A DNA stretch of 64,000 nt from Hydrogenoanaerobacterium saccharovorans. GTDB lineage: Bacteria; Bacillota; Clostridia; Oscillospirales; Ruminococcaceae. The notes under the pieces are model-generated. The model had not been told where the DNA came from. It ran no database searches and saw nothing but the letters and a program-made list of their open reading frames with translations. Every line of letters starts with the position of its first letter. Position 1 is the stretch's first letter. The translations under genes and the position numbers were made by a program. The stretch lies in assembly GCF_003814745.1 (NCBI RefSeq), contig NZ_RKRD01000002.1, positions 310,001 to 374,000 on the forward strand. Direction: 5' to 3'. Shown here in pieces: positions 26,591 through 33,966 of the stretch.

Positions 26591-26827
26591 TTATTTTTTT
26601 ATGTGTTCCATATTTTCAATATCATCGGGTATGATTTCTAAAATTTCATTTGATGTGCATTTTAAAACATCACAAATTTTCATCAGAACATCCATGCTCA
26701 CAGGCTCGTTTCTTCCTAATTTAGCAAGCGTGGTTGTACCAATTCCCGATAGGTCTTTTAATTCTATTTTTTTTAATTTTTTATCTATCAGTAATTTCCA
26801 CAATCCATTATACGATATTTGTGCCAT
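26591..26827 (-). CDS. XRE-family regulator, probable controller of the hsd operon
   Basis: A 78-residue Cro/C1-type helix-turn-helix protein (LWKLLIDKKLKKIELKDLSGIGTTTLAKLGRNEPVSMDVLMKICDVL). It is the first gene of the minus-strand operon, 48 bases before hsdM. Small XRE proteins at this place often delay or limit restriction gene expression. A short palindrome just upstream is a candidate operator. Confidence 0.85.
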   Translation of the reverse strand: MAQISYNGLWKLLIDKKLKKIELKDLSGIGTTTLAKLGRNEPVSMDVLMKICDVLKCTSNEILEIIPDDIENMEHIKK

Positions 26828-26875
26828 CTGCTTTCACCTCGTAATCATCTTTGTAATTAAGTGTACCACATAACA

Positions 26876-26886
26876 TTGTATTACAA
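26876..26886. promoter_or_regulatory. Candidate operator of the XRE regulator
   Basis: Perfect inverted repeat TTGTA-T-TACAA about 50 bases upstream of the regulator start, overlapping the likely -35 region on the minus strand (a TACACT -10-like box lies nearer the gene). It could mediate autorepression. Confidence 0.35.
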
Positions 26887-26899
26887 CAATAAAAGTCTC

Positions 26900-27132
26900 A
26901 TTTCCCGCAATTAATTTATTGATTGTCATATTAGATTGCTATCGTAATAAGTGATGCACACAACGTAAATAGAACCCTCGCATTGATAGGCAATAGCGCA
27001 GACTACGTCAAGGCAATTTATGAGGAATTAGGCGAATAAACTCGGATACCTTGCGCCGCCGCACCGGACAAAGCGACGGCATTCAGATAAAAAAAGAGAG
27101 ACAAAATGTCCCTCAAATTAATTGGTAAATCC
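26900..27132. other. Gene-poor scar
   Basis: Contains a decayed frame reading RTLALIGNSADYVKAIYEELGE that stops at 27039, the look of a leftover gene end, followed by a GC-rich stretch and a small hairpin (GAGAGACA/TGTCCCTC near 27092-27112). No intact gene is present. Confidence 0.4.
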
Positions 27133-27363
27133 TTGCAATATTGGCTCTATAGTGATATAATATATATTATAAAACAAAATAACACCCTCACAGCGCACTA
27201 TCTGTTGACAGCAGACAATGCGCATGCGCCTTAAAGATGAAAAGACCATCTTGTAAGACTTATGAGAGCGTATTCATACTGTGATTTTAACACAGTTTTG
27301 AATAGATTTCAAGAGCTTCTTAGATGCTGTCCTTCCGTCGGTAGGCATCTGGAGGCTCTTTTG
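27133..27363 (+). promoter_or_regulatory. Orphan attenuator-type leader
   Basis: A promoter (TTGCAA 27133-27138, 17 bases, TATAAT 27156-27161) is followed by a 12-codon leader ORF (27218-27256, MRMRLKDEKTIL) and then a compound hairpin with T-rich end at 27310-27363 (CAAGAGC/GCTCTTTTG outside, AGATGC/GCATCT inside). This is the architecture of attenuation leaders of antibiotic-responsive genes. No intact gene follows, so the regulated gene seems to be lost. Confidence 0.5.
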
Positions 27364-27506
27364 TTTTGATTTAAGGTGGTCTTACCGACCATTTTAAATA
27401 AATCCATACCGAATATTGCTTTGTTCCTGTCGAATGAACCTAATCGGTATGTATCGCGGAAAGTGCGCTAGCAAATACCCAGCGTACAAACCACGGTTGG
27501 GGTACA

Positions 27507-27728
27507 TTGACAACAGAATCGGCGTCAATAATTATGGACTGGCATCTTCGACCTAGCAAACGCCACGACTACCTGCGGATTAAAACCGTAAAAAAGATTG
27601 CATCAAAGGTACGAGCGACAAATTTGCACCGCAAAAGATGTTCTTCTCTTGGAGGGGGTACTGCGAATATGGTGAAACCTATCAATGGTATCAGATACAA
27701 TGAATCCGCTTGTCTGGTCAACAAGTAA
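27507..27728 (+). pseudogene. Decayed ORF, possibly the end of a reverse transcriptase
   Basis: An open frame without ribosome binding site encodes DWHLRPSKRHDYLRIKTVKKIASKVRATN, which resembles the post-catalytic segment of some retron/DGR-type reverse transcriptases. A different frame just downstream (27640-27700) reads SWRGYCEYGETYQWYQIQ, similar to the final RT segment, suggesting a frameshift. The N-terminal catalytic part is absent. The match is by eye and weak. Confidence 0.3.
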
Positions 27729-27820
27729 TCCATATTATTCCCTGTATCGTGGGGACTAGCAACGGAACAATCCTGTTGTTCTGGATAATAACGATACAAG
27801 CGCAATTTTTATATAATCAC

Positions 27821-27853
27821 CGAGCGGAGAATGTAAAGGGCATTCTCTGCTCG
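27821..27853 (-). terminator. Hairpin downstream of tRNA-Leu
   Basis: CGAGC-GGAGAATG pairs with CATTCTC-TGCTCG around TAAAGGG. It lies 70 bases past the 3' end of the minus-strand tRNA gene and may end its transcript, although the T-tract is poor. Confidence 0.45.
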
Positions 27854-27926
27854 GATTATATATCTCGTTATACCACAAAAGAGCCTACACTGCATAGACT
27901 TTTTTGTGATATAATCATGGTATTGG

Positions 27927-28010
27927 TGCCGCTGACCGGAATTGAACCGGTACGATGTTGCCATCGAGGGATTTTAAGTCCCTTGCGTCTGCCGATTCCG
28001 CCACAGCGGC
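27927..28010 (-). tRNA. tRNA-Leu (anticodon UAA)
   Basis: Reading the minus strand from 28010, the sequence folds as a class II tRNA: acceptor GCCGCTG/CAGCGGC, anticodon stem AGGGA/TCCCT with loop CTTAAAA (anticodon TAA), a long variable arm (CGATGGCAACATCG) and T-arm ACCGGTTCAATTCCGGT. CCA is encoded at 27926-27924. Its 3' end faces the accessory region to the left, the usual orientation of integration sites. Confidence 0.96.
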
Positions 28011-28305
28011 AAACTATTTGAAATCGACTAAATAATGATACAATATTTCTTGGCTAATGTCAATACAAACTATCGTAAGTTGGGGGGCGATTAGCTAGTC
28101 CCACATCTTGTGGTAATTTTTTTACAAGGCACAAGAAAAATGAATATGTTCATAAAATGTTCGATTGTTTACAATTTGTAAATGGTTTGTGTATATTTAG
28201 GATATATTTGGTGGTATAATAATCATATGGAATATTAAAAGGGAATGCTTACAAGTGTTTCTGAAATTAGTTACAATTTAGTTACAATTAAATGTCAAAT
28301 TAGAG

Positions 28306-28334
28306 TTGACATTATTTACCGATTGTCGTATACT
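28306..28334 (+). promoter_or_regulatory. Promoter of the first NPDTG surface protein gene
   Basis: TTGACA (28306-28311), exactly 17 bases, TATACT (28329-28334): a near-consensus vegetative promoter. About 85 bases of leader follow before the ATG, containing GGGGAGCTAGAGACCC, a small possible hairpin with no riboswitch signature I recognise. Confidence 0.75.
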
Positions 28335-28427
28335 AGTTCATGAGGAGTAGGGGAGCTAGAGACCCAGAAACTATGATACGTAGTATTCAAACAATATAAA
28401 CTATTTCTATTTTATTAGGAGGTACAA

Positions 28428-29609
28428 ATGATGAAAAAATTGTTAGCAGTTGTTCTCGCACTGACACTTACACTGGGCATGACCACAGTTGCATTTGCAG
28501 CAAGCAAAACCGAAGACATTAAGATTGATGATTCAACGGTGTATACCTACGATTCTGATAGCAAAACAATGGAAATTGCAAAAAAGTATGAACCGGGTAA
28601 GACCTATTATATTCCAGTTTGGGACCAAGATGATAATTACAATGGAACTAACAGAAACATCACTTCGACAAGCGCTTTGAGCAATTATAAACTCAGACGC
28701 TCCATTGATGAAGGTGCAAAAATAATTAGTGGTGTTGATTTTGTAATTAAAAATGTTGATAAATTTGATACAGCATCAAATAACAATAATGTAAGCAATA
28801 ATAAAGCGGCGTTTATTAGCATTACCACCAAAGATGTTTATTCTTCTGACGATATTGACGTGGAAATGGAAATTTATGTATACGGGAATAGCACATATAG
28901 AGTAAATGGTAAAGATAGTGAAACTATAAATTTTGACAAACCCTTTGAATATGGTTCAAAAGATGCTACCAACTATATCTCTGTATCTAACTCTACCCCA
29001 ATTGTCAACTTCGACGACATCGACAGCGATGAAATCGAAATCGGCTTTAACGAAGCAAAAGATGATGTTCGCTTTGTAGTGAACGCAAAAGGTCAGAAAG
29101 AATTGTTCCTGCGCTACAGCAACGACGACGGCAGCTCCATTGCTGCACCTATCGTAGACAAATACCCAGAGGCTGCTCTTGATTTCCATCTGTTTGAAGG
29201 CAACAATAAAACCTTCCGCAGAACCGGTAAGCTTTATATCCCTGCAAGCGAGATTGAAGTTAAAGACGGCAAAATGGGTGCTCCGTACCTGTACGAAATC
29301 GTAAACGGCAAACTGACTGAAATCAAAGCAACTTACGATTCCAACGCAGAAGAATTTGTTATTTCTACAAATAAACTCGGCAACTATGTAGTTTCCGACA
29401 CAAAATTGAAGAGCACAACTGAAAAAGATGAGAGCTCTTCGAAAGATGAAACTTCCTCAACCACTGAAACCACCACAACCAAACCTGGTACATCAACCGG
29501 CAACCCCGATACCGGTGCAAATGACGTTGTAGGTGTAGCAGTAGCACTCGCAGTTGTTTCTCTAGCAGCAATTGGCGCTACTTCTTCTTTCAAAAAACGC
29601 ACTAAATAA
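28428..29609 (+). CDS. Secreted surface protein with NPDTG sorting-like tail
   Basis: A 393-residue exported protein. AGGAGGT precedes ATG at 28428. The signal peptide runs KKLLAVVLALTLTLGMTTVAFA. The body starts with a stretch TVYTYDSDSKTMEIAKKYEPGKTYYIPV, shared in pattern with the two paralogues downstream, and continues as a beta-rich domain. A Ser/Thr-rich spacer precedes NPDTGAND, a hydrophobic helix and FKKRTK. This matches a sortase signal of the NPxTG type; the class B sortase at 33071-33925 is the probable anchor enzyme. The ligand or role of the body is unknown. Confidence 0.78.
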   Translation: MMKKLLAVVLALTLTLGMTTVAFAASKTEDIKIDDSTVYTYDSDSKTMEIAKKYEPGKTYYIPVWDQDDNYNGTNRNITSTSALSNYKLRRSIDEGAKIISGVDFVIKNVDKFDTASNNNNVSNNKAAFISITTKDVYSSDDIDVEMEIYVYGNSTYRVNGKDSETINFDKPFEYGSKDATNYISVSNSTPIVNFDDIDSDEIEIGFNEAKDDVRFVVNAKGQKELFLRYSNDDGSSIAAPIVDKYPEAALDFHLFEGNNKTFRRTGKLYIPASEIEVKDGKMGAPYLYEIVNGKLTEIKATYDSNAEEFVISTNKLGNYVVSDTKLKSTTEKDESSSKDETSSTTETTTTKPGTSTGNPDTGANDVVGVAVALAVVSLAAIGATSSFKKRTK

Positions 29610-29627
29610 TTAACCTTTCAGGGTATT

Positions 29628-29655
29628 AAAAAGGGACACTTCGGTGTCCCTTTTT
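29628..29655. terminator. Hairpin terminator
   Basis: AAAAAGGGACAC-TTCG-GTGTCCCTTTTT, 12-bp stem with a stable TTCG tetraloop and T-tract, ending the first surface protein gene. Confidence 0.85.
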
Positions 29656-29796
29656 AAATTAGTACGAATTCGTTAGATAATAGGATATAACACAATAATA
29701 TGGAAATAATGATTGATAATAATGCCAGCCTGCGTTATAATTAATATAGAATAGTATAGTTTGGGGGAATAGCCCTATTATATAGGAGGATTTACA

Positions 29797-30534
29797 ATGA
29801 AAAAGTTATTGGCAATCGTTTTGGCAATTGGCGTAATGCTCGGAATGTCTACTGTTGCATTCGCAGCGCGTGTTGTTGATATGGGCAGCTTGGGCTCAGA
29901 TTTGTTTTTGTATAACGCGTCTAAAGAAGAGATGGGGTCAATCGGTGTAGGCGGTGAGCCTGTTCCGTCAGGATCTACTCTATATATTCCGCTTACTACC
30001 AGGGCAGATATCGATGGTAAAGTAAAAGGCACCAGAATTTCAAGGTTATCTGACCTTGGTGATTATAAACTTAAATTGCGTGTTACCGACGGCAAAAACA
30101 TGGTTGAAAGTGCGCGTTTTACCATACAAGATGATTTTGAGGGACGAAATGCGGCTCATATTGCGGTTAAAACCAGAGAAAATAACACAGGCAAAAAGGT
30201 TGAGGTTGCCTTTACTTTAACTGTAACCCCCGATAACGGAGCAACGTTAGAGGGAATAGACTCGGATAATGAATACGAATTCTATTTTACGGTTGCACCG
30301 GCTAAAGAAAAAACGGATTCATCAACTAGCAGCGAAGAGGAAGAAATAAAAGAGGAGAACACGGCATCAAAGCCGACTGTTCCGGAGAAGAGCGACAGCA
30401 AAGAGAATAGTACCAATCAAAATGTTCCTTCCGATGTAGAAAAGAACCCCGAAACAGGTGCGAGCAGCGTTATCGGCTTTGCTATTATGGCAGTTTGCAC
30501 AGGTGCAGCGGCACTGACGCTCAAAAAGAAGTAA
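29797..30534 (+). CDS. Secreted surface protein with NPETG sorting-like tail
   Basis: A 245-residue paralogue of the preceding gene. ATAGGAGGATTTACA precedes ATG at 29797. It has a signal peptide (KKLLAIVLAIGVMLGMSTVAFA), a single domain starting DLFLYNASKEEMGS and SGSTLYIPLTTRA, and an acidic Ser/Glu/Lys spacer. The tail is NPETGASS, a hydrophobic helix and LKKK. It has its own leader and terminator, so the three paralogues are separate transcripts. Function unknown; anchoring by the nearby class B sortase is inferred. Confidence 0.75.
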   Translation: MKKLLAIVLAIGVMLGMSTVAFAARVVDMGSLGSDLFLYNASKEEMGSIGVGGEPVPSGSTLYIPLTTRADIDGKVKGTRISRLSDLGDYKLKLRVTDGKNMVESARFTIQDDFEGRNAAHIAVKTRENNTGKKVEVAFTLTVTPDNGATLEGIDSDNEYEFYFTVAPAKEKTDSSTSSEEEEIKEENTASKPTVPEKSDSKENSTNQNVPSDVEKNPETGASSVIGFAIMAVCTGAAALTLKKK

Positions 30535-30551
30535 ACAGTATACAACCATGT

Positions 30552-30580
30552 AAAAGGGAGTGCGTTGCACTCTCTTTTTT
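30552..30580. terminator. Hairpin terminator
   Basis: AAAAGGGAGTGC / GCACTCTCTTTT (one wobble) with loop GTT and T6, ending the second surface protein gene. Confidence 0.8.
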
Positions 30581-30768
30581 ATTGCCATGATTTAAACAAT
30601 CTGCATGGAAATTATTACAATATGTAACAATTAGCAATTCAAAATTACAAATTGGTAACAAAAACCTCTTGCTTTATAACCTTTTCACATCTATAATGAA
30701 AAACAAGCCAAGCATAACACTGAACTTCGTTGTGCTGAGAGCTGCATAATAATTCAGGAGGAAAAAAA

Positions 30769-31866
30769 ATGAAAAAGATCATTGCTATGATTCTTGCTCT
30801 GACAACAGCTGCTAGCCTCGCGGTTACTGCAATCGCTGAGACACCTGACAATAATACACCTGCTGCAAACCCCAGCATTTCTTTTGATAAAGATGCTGAC
30901 GGCGTTGAGCTTAACAAAGACACCACTCTTACCCCCGGCAAAACATACTACTTCCCTGTAAAATACACCGCTGCAGGCGGCACCGCTTCCGAGGCTCTTA
31001 CATCCGAACAGTTCAGCAACTACAAATTCTACTTTGCAAACGAAGAGGGCAAATCTTCTATCGAAAGCATGAAAGTAGAAAAACACAAATCTGTTTACAG
31101 CCTTGCAGTTAAAACAAAAGCTGGCTGGCCTACCACAATTGCTGATGTTTCTTACACAGTAAGTGTTATTGACAAAAAAAATACCGACGCTAAATTTGAT
31201 GCAGCAGCTTTGAACTTCAAAGTTGGCTACAAAGCAATCGACGAAAATGCACTTAAAAACCCCGATTATGTTGTTGTAGACCCTTCTGCTCCCGTAATCA
31301 CAAAAGATAACTTTGACGAGCTCAACAAACTTGCAGACGGTAAGGAAGTTACTTTTGCAAACGGCGACTGGGAATTCACTGTCCGCGTAAACGGTATGAA
31401 AGATATCAACTTGGTATCCAATACAGACGAAATCGACGCGATCATTGAGAAATTCCAAGATCAAGAATTCAAATTCATCTCTTTCCCTGCAGGCCCCGAG
31501 TTCCGTACAACCGGTACTTTGAAAATCGATGTATCCGATGATATGGATCTTTATGCAGGCAACTTCTTTGTATACAGATACTTGGGCGGCAAACTCACCA
31601 AAGTTGCAGCTACAATCAACAAAGACGATGAAGTTTTGACCCTTAAAACAAAACAACTCGGCAGATTTGTTATCACAAACAAAGAGATTAAAGATAATAC
31701 AGTTGTAGATGACAGCTTTAACTCTAACGGTTCCAGCTCCAACGGTTCCAACTCCAATGGCGCTGAGAAAAACCCCGACACAGGCGCTAACAATTTTGTT
31801 GGTCTTGCTGTAGCTATGGCTGCTGTTGCAGCTGCAGGCATCGTGGTTGCTCGCAAACGTAAATAA
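30769..31866 (+). CDS. Secreted surface protein with NPDTG sorting-like tail
   Basis: A 365-residue third paralogue. AGGAGGAAAAAAA precedes ATG at 30769. It has a signal peptide (KKIIAMILALTTAASLAVTAIA), the shared motif TLTPGKTYYFPVKY, and a beta-rich body with FPAGPEFRTTGTLKIDVSDD. The latter resembles the part FRRTGKLYIPASEI of the first paralogue. The spacer is Asn/Ser/Gly-rich (NGSSSNGSNSNG). The tail is NPDTGANN, a hydrophobic helix and RKRK. Codon use is notably GC-richer than in the first paralogue's N-terminal half, suggesting high expression. Function unknown. Confidence 0.78.
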   Translation: MKKIIAMILALTTAASLAVTAIAETPDNNTPAANPSISFDKDADGVELNKDTTLTPGKTYYFPVKYTAAGGTASEALTSEQFSNYKFYFANEEGKSSIESMKVEKHKSVYSLAVKTKAGWPTTIADVSYTVSVIDKKNTDAKFDAAALNFKVGYKAIDENALKNPDYVVVDPSAPVITKDNFDELNKLADGKEVTFANGDWEFTVRVNGMKDINLVSNTDEIDAIIEKFQDQEFKFISFPAGPEFRTTGTLKIDVSDDMDLYAGNFFVYRYLGGKLTKVAATINKDDEVLTLKTKQLGRFVITNKEIKDNTVVDDSFNSNGSSSNGSNSNGAEKNPDTGANNFVGLAVAMAAVAAAGIVVARKRK

Positions 31867-31888
31867 TCTGCAAAATATCTACTCATAT

Positions 31889-31915
31889 GGGGACGCTTCG
31901 GCGTCCTCTTTTTTT
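31889..31915. terminator. Hairpin terminator
   Basis: GGGGACGC-TTCG-GCGTCCTC followed by T7, ending the third surface protein gene. Confidence 0.8.
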
Positions 31916-31932
31916 ATTCTGTATAAGCAGCA

Positions 31933-31961
31933 TTGACAAACAAATGCAAATCAAATAACAT
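31933..31961 (+). promoter_or_regulatory. Promoter of the fructokinase gene
   Basis: TTGACA (31933-31938), 17 bases, TAACAT (31956-31961), about 50 bases upstream of the fructokinase ATG. Confidence 0.55.
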
Positions 31962-32011
31962 GAATGCAAAATATGCAATAGGTTACAGCTATGCAAGAAA
32001 GCAGATGAAAT

Positions 32012-33013
32012 ATGAATACTGATGTTTTAAAATACGATGTAGTTGCTATCGGCGAATGCCTGATTGATTTTGTATCGCGCAAAGATAAAGGGGAAAACAA
32101 GCTTTTGCTGGAGGGCAATGCGGGAGGTGCACCTGCAAATGTGCTGGCAATGGCATCGCGGCTGGGGCTGAAAACAGCCTTTATTAGCAAAATTGGGCAG
32201 GATGGATTTGGGGATTTTCTCAAAGATACCTTAGAAAAAGCGGGCATTGATACCCGCAAAATGATTGTGACGGATGAGTACCCCACTACACTTGCTTTTG
32301 TTACTCTCGACGATACCGGTAACAGAAGTTTTGCGTTTTACCGTAACCGCACCGCCGATGTGATGTTGGAAGAGCATGAACTTGATTACAACGAAATTAC
32401 AAAAGCAAAAATTTTTCACTTCGGTTCTGTTTCTATGTCTAAAGAACCGTCGCGCACCGCAACACTAAAAGCAGCAGAATACGCGCACAGGCAAGGCTTA
32501 ATGGTGGCTTACGACCCAAACCTGCGCGAACCCTTGTGGAACAGCCTGCAAGAGGCAAAAGAAGTAATGCTCAAGGGAATGCAGTATGCGGATGCGGTAA
32601 AGGTATCGGATGAGGAACTGATTGTTCTGGCAGGTGTTAGTGATGTAGAGCAAGCGATGGAAATACTGTTTGAAAAATACAACCTCAAGCTGCTTGCAGT
32701 TACGCTGGGTGCCAATGGCTGCATTTGCCGCTGCAAAAACGGTATCTTCCGTGCCCAAACCTTTGATGTAGCCTGTGTGGACACCACGGGAGCAGGAGAC
32801 GCGTTTTGGGGTGCCTGCCTTTACTGGATGATTAAGAATAATAAAGAGCTTGATGACTACACTGCGCAGGATATGACGGAGTTGATGGATTTTGCAAATG
32901 CTGCGGGTTCGCTTGCTACTACACAAAAAGGGGCAATCCCTGCTATGCCCACCAAACAGCAGATTTTAGATTGCATAGCAACAATGCCTCGTTGCAGATT
33001 ACAGGGAATATAA
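32012..33013 (+). CDS. scrK: Fructokinase (PfkB/ribokinase family)
   Basis: A 333-residue cytoplasmic sugar kinase. It has the N-terminal VVAIGECLIDFV, the substrate motif EGNAGGAPANVLAMASRLG, the conserved KIGQDGFGDFL, and the ATP/anion-hole motif DTTGAGDAFWG with the catalytic Asp. This layout is typical of fructokinases, which make fructose 6-phosphate, though PfkB members vary in sugar. It stands alone between its own promoter and a bidirectional terminator, with no sugar transporter or hydrolase nearby. The ribosome binding site is weak (AAGAAAGCAG). Confidence 0.82.
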   Translation: MNTDVLKYDVVAIGECLIDFVSRKDKGENKLLLEGNAGGAPANVLAMASRLGLKTAFISKIGQDGFGDFLKDTLEKAGIDTRKMIVTDEYPTTLAFVTLDDTGNRSFAFYRNRTADVMLEEHELDYNEITKAKIFHFGSVSMSKEPSRTATLKAAEYAHRQGLMVAYDPNLREPLWNSLQEAKEVMLKGMQYADAVKVSDEELIVLAGVSDVEQAMEILFEKYNLKLLAVTLGANGCICRCKNGIFRAQTFDVACVDTTGAGDAFWGACLYWMIKNNKELDDYTAQDMTELMDFANAAGSLATTQKGAIPAMPTKQQILDCIATMPRCRLQGI

Positions 33014-33024
33014 AAACAAAATGC

Positions 33025-33060
33025 AAAAAGGCGGGCATCCATTCGGATGCCCGCCTTTTT
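33025..33060. terminator. Bidirectional terminator between fructokinase and sortase genes
   Basis: AAAAAGGCGGGCATCC-ATTC-GGATGCCCGCCTTTTT: 16-bp perfect stem with A- and T-tracts on both sides, serving the converging genes. Confidence 0.9.
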
Positions 33061-33070
33061 ATAATTTGCT

Positions 33071-33925
33071 TTATTTAAATTTAGGTGCTTTTGGGGATGG
33101 GTTTTTTACAGCGTTAACCGGGTCGGTATCTTTTTCGCCGGTATGGAGCAGTCTGCCCATTACAACAAAACGCTGCTGCTTATTGCTTACACCGCCGAAT
33201 TTGTAAGTACAGGTAGAAAGCGTAATAATCTTGTCGCTTGCGGTGACGTTTACATCAAAATTATGCTCAGAACGAGTTCTTGCTTCTTTTACCAAATCGG
33301 TAAACTGGGTAACATCGTTGAATTTTGTTTTGATGTAATCGAAAGCAGTTTCGGTATAAAATGCAGCAAACACTTTAAACACCATTTCATCTTCAGCGGT
33401 GGTGAAATGAATGTAAGGATGTGCTTTTGCATACTCGAGGTCGGTGTAGTTCATCAGCTGCGCAAAACGCACACCGTTCTTTTTATCATCATTCAGGTTA
33501 TGGCCGTAGATGATTGTATTTTTGCCCAGTGATGCACGGTTTTGGGTGGCAATGCGGTAATCTGCAAAAAAGCAGCCCTCCAAAGCCCATTTGCCATTAT
33601 TATCCAGACGCATATATTTTTCATTTCCGTTGGGGTCTTGAAAAACAATATCGTCGATAAGGGTGCCCGGAATAGTTAGCCAACCCACTGTCTCTTTGTT
33701 TTTTGCCTTATATTCGTTGATTTTTTCCACCTTGGTTTTATCCGGTTCTACGGGGGTGTTGTCGTTGGCAATATAAGCCGGCTCTGTTAACGGGTTATAA
33801 AAAGTGTAGGTGCTTACGGGTGTTTCACCCTGTGAGCTTGCATCTGTTTTTTTAGAGCAGGACGCAAAAGACAAGAGCATGACTGCTGCAAAAACAAGGC
33901 AAAGAATTCGTGTGCGTTTGTTCAT
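33071..33925 (-). CDS. srtB: Class B sortase
   Basis: A 284-residue membrane-anchored transpeptidase. GGAGGTACCCAT precedes the ATG at 33925. The N-terminus has a hydrophobic segment and LLSFASC, which could also act as a lipobox. The catalytic domain shows VGWLTIPGT, NTIIYGHNLN (His), LSTCTYKFGG (Cys) and QQRFVVMGRLL (Arg), with the long helix insertion between His and Cys that defines class B. Class B sortases act on NPxTN/NPxTG-like signals; the three NP(D/E)TG proteins just upstream are likely substrates. Confidence 0.9.
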   Translation of the reverse strand: MNKRTRILCLVFAAVMLLSFASCSKKTDASSQGETPVSTYTFYNPLTEPAYIANDNTPVEPDKTKVEKINEYKAKNKETVGWLTIPGTLIDDIVFQDPNGNEKYMRLDNNGKWALEGCFFADYRIATQNRASLGKNTIIYGHNLNDDKKNGVRFAQLMNYTDLEYAKAHPYIHFTTAEDEMVFKVFAAFYTETAFDYIKTKFNDVTQFTDLVKEARTRSEHNFDVNVTASDKIITLSTCTYKFGGVSNKQQRFVVMGRLLHTGEKDTDPVNAVKNPSPKAPKFK

Positions 33926-33966
33926 ATGGGTACCTCCAATGTAAAGTATACACGCTGCCTATGCGA

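Noticed and set aside
28335..28427. Possible riboswitch in the leader of the first NPDTG gene
   Set aside because: GGGGAGCTAGAGACCC is a small hairpin only; none of the conserved riboswitch cores I know is present.
30754..31656. Long minus-strand ORF opposite the third NPDTG protein gene
   Set aside because: The plus-strand gene has a ribosome binding site, signal peptide, sorting tail and terminator; the minus frame has none of these and is a codon-bias shadow.
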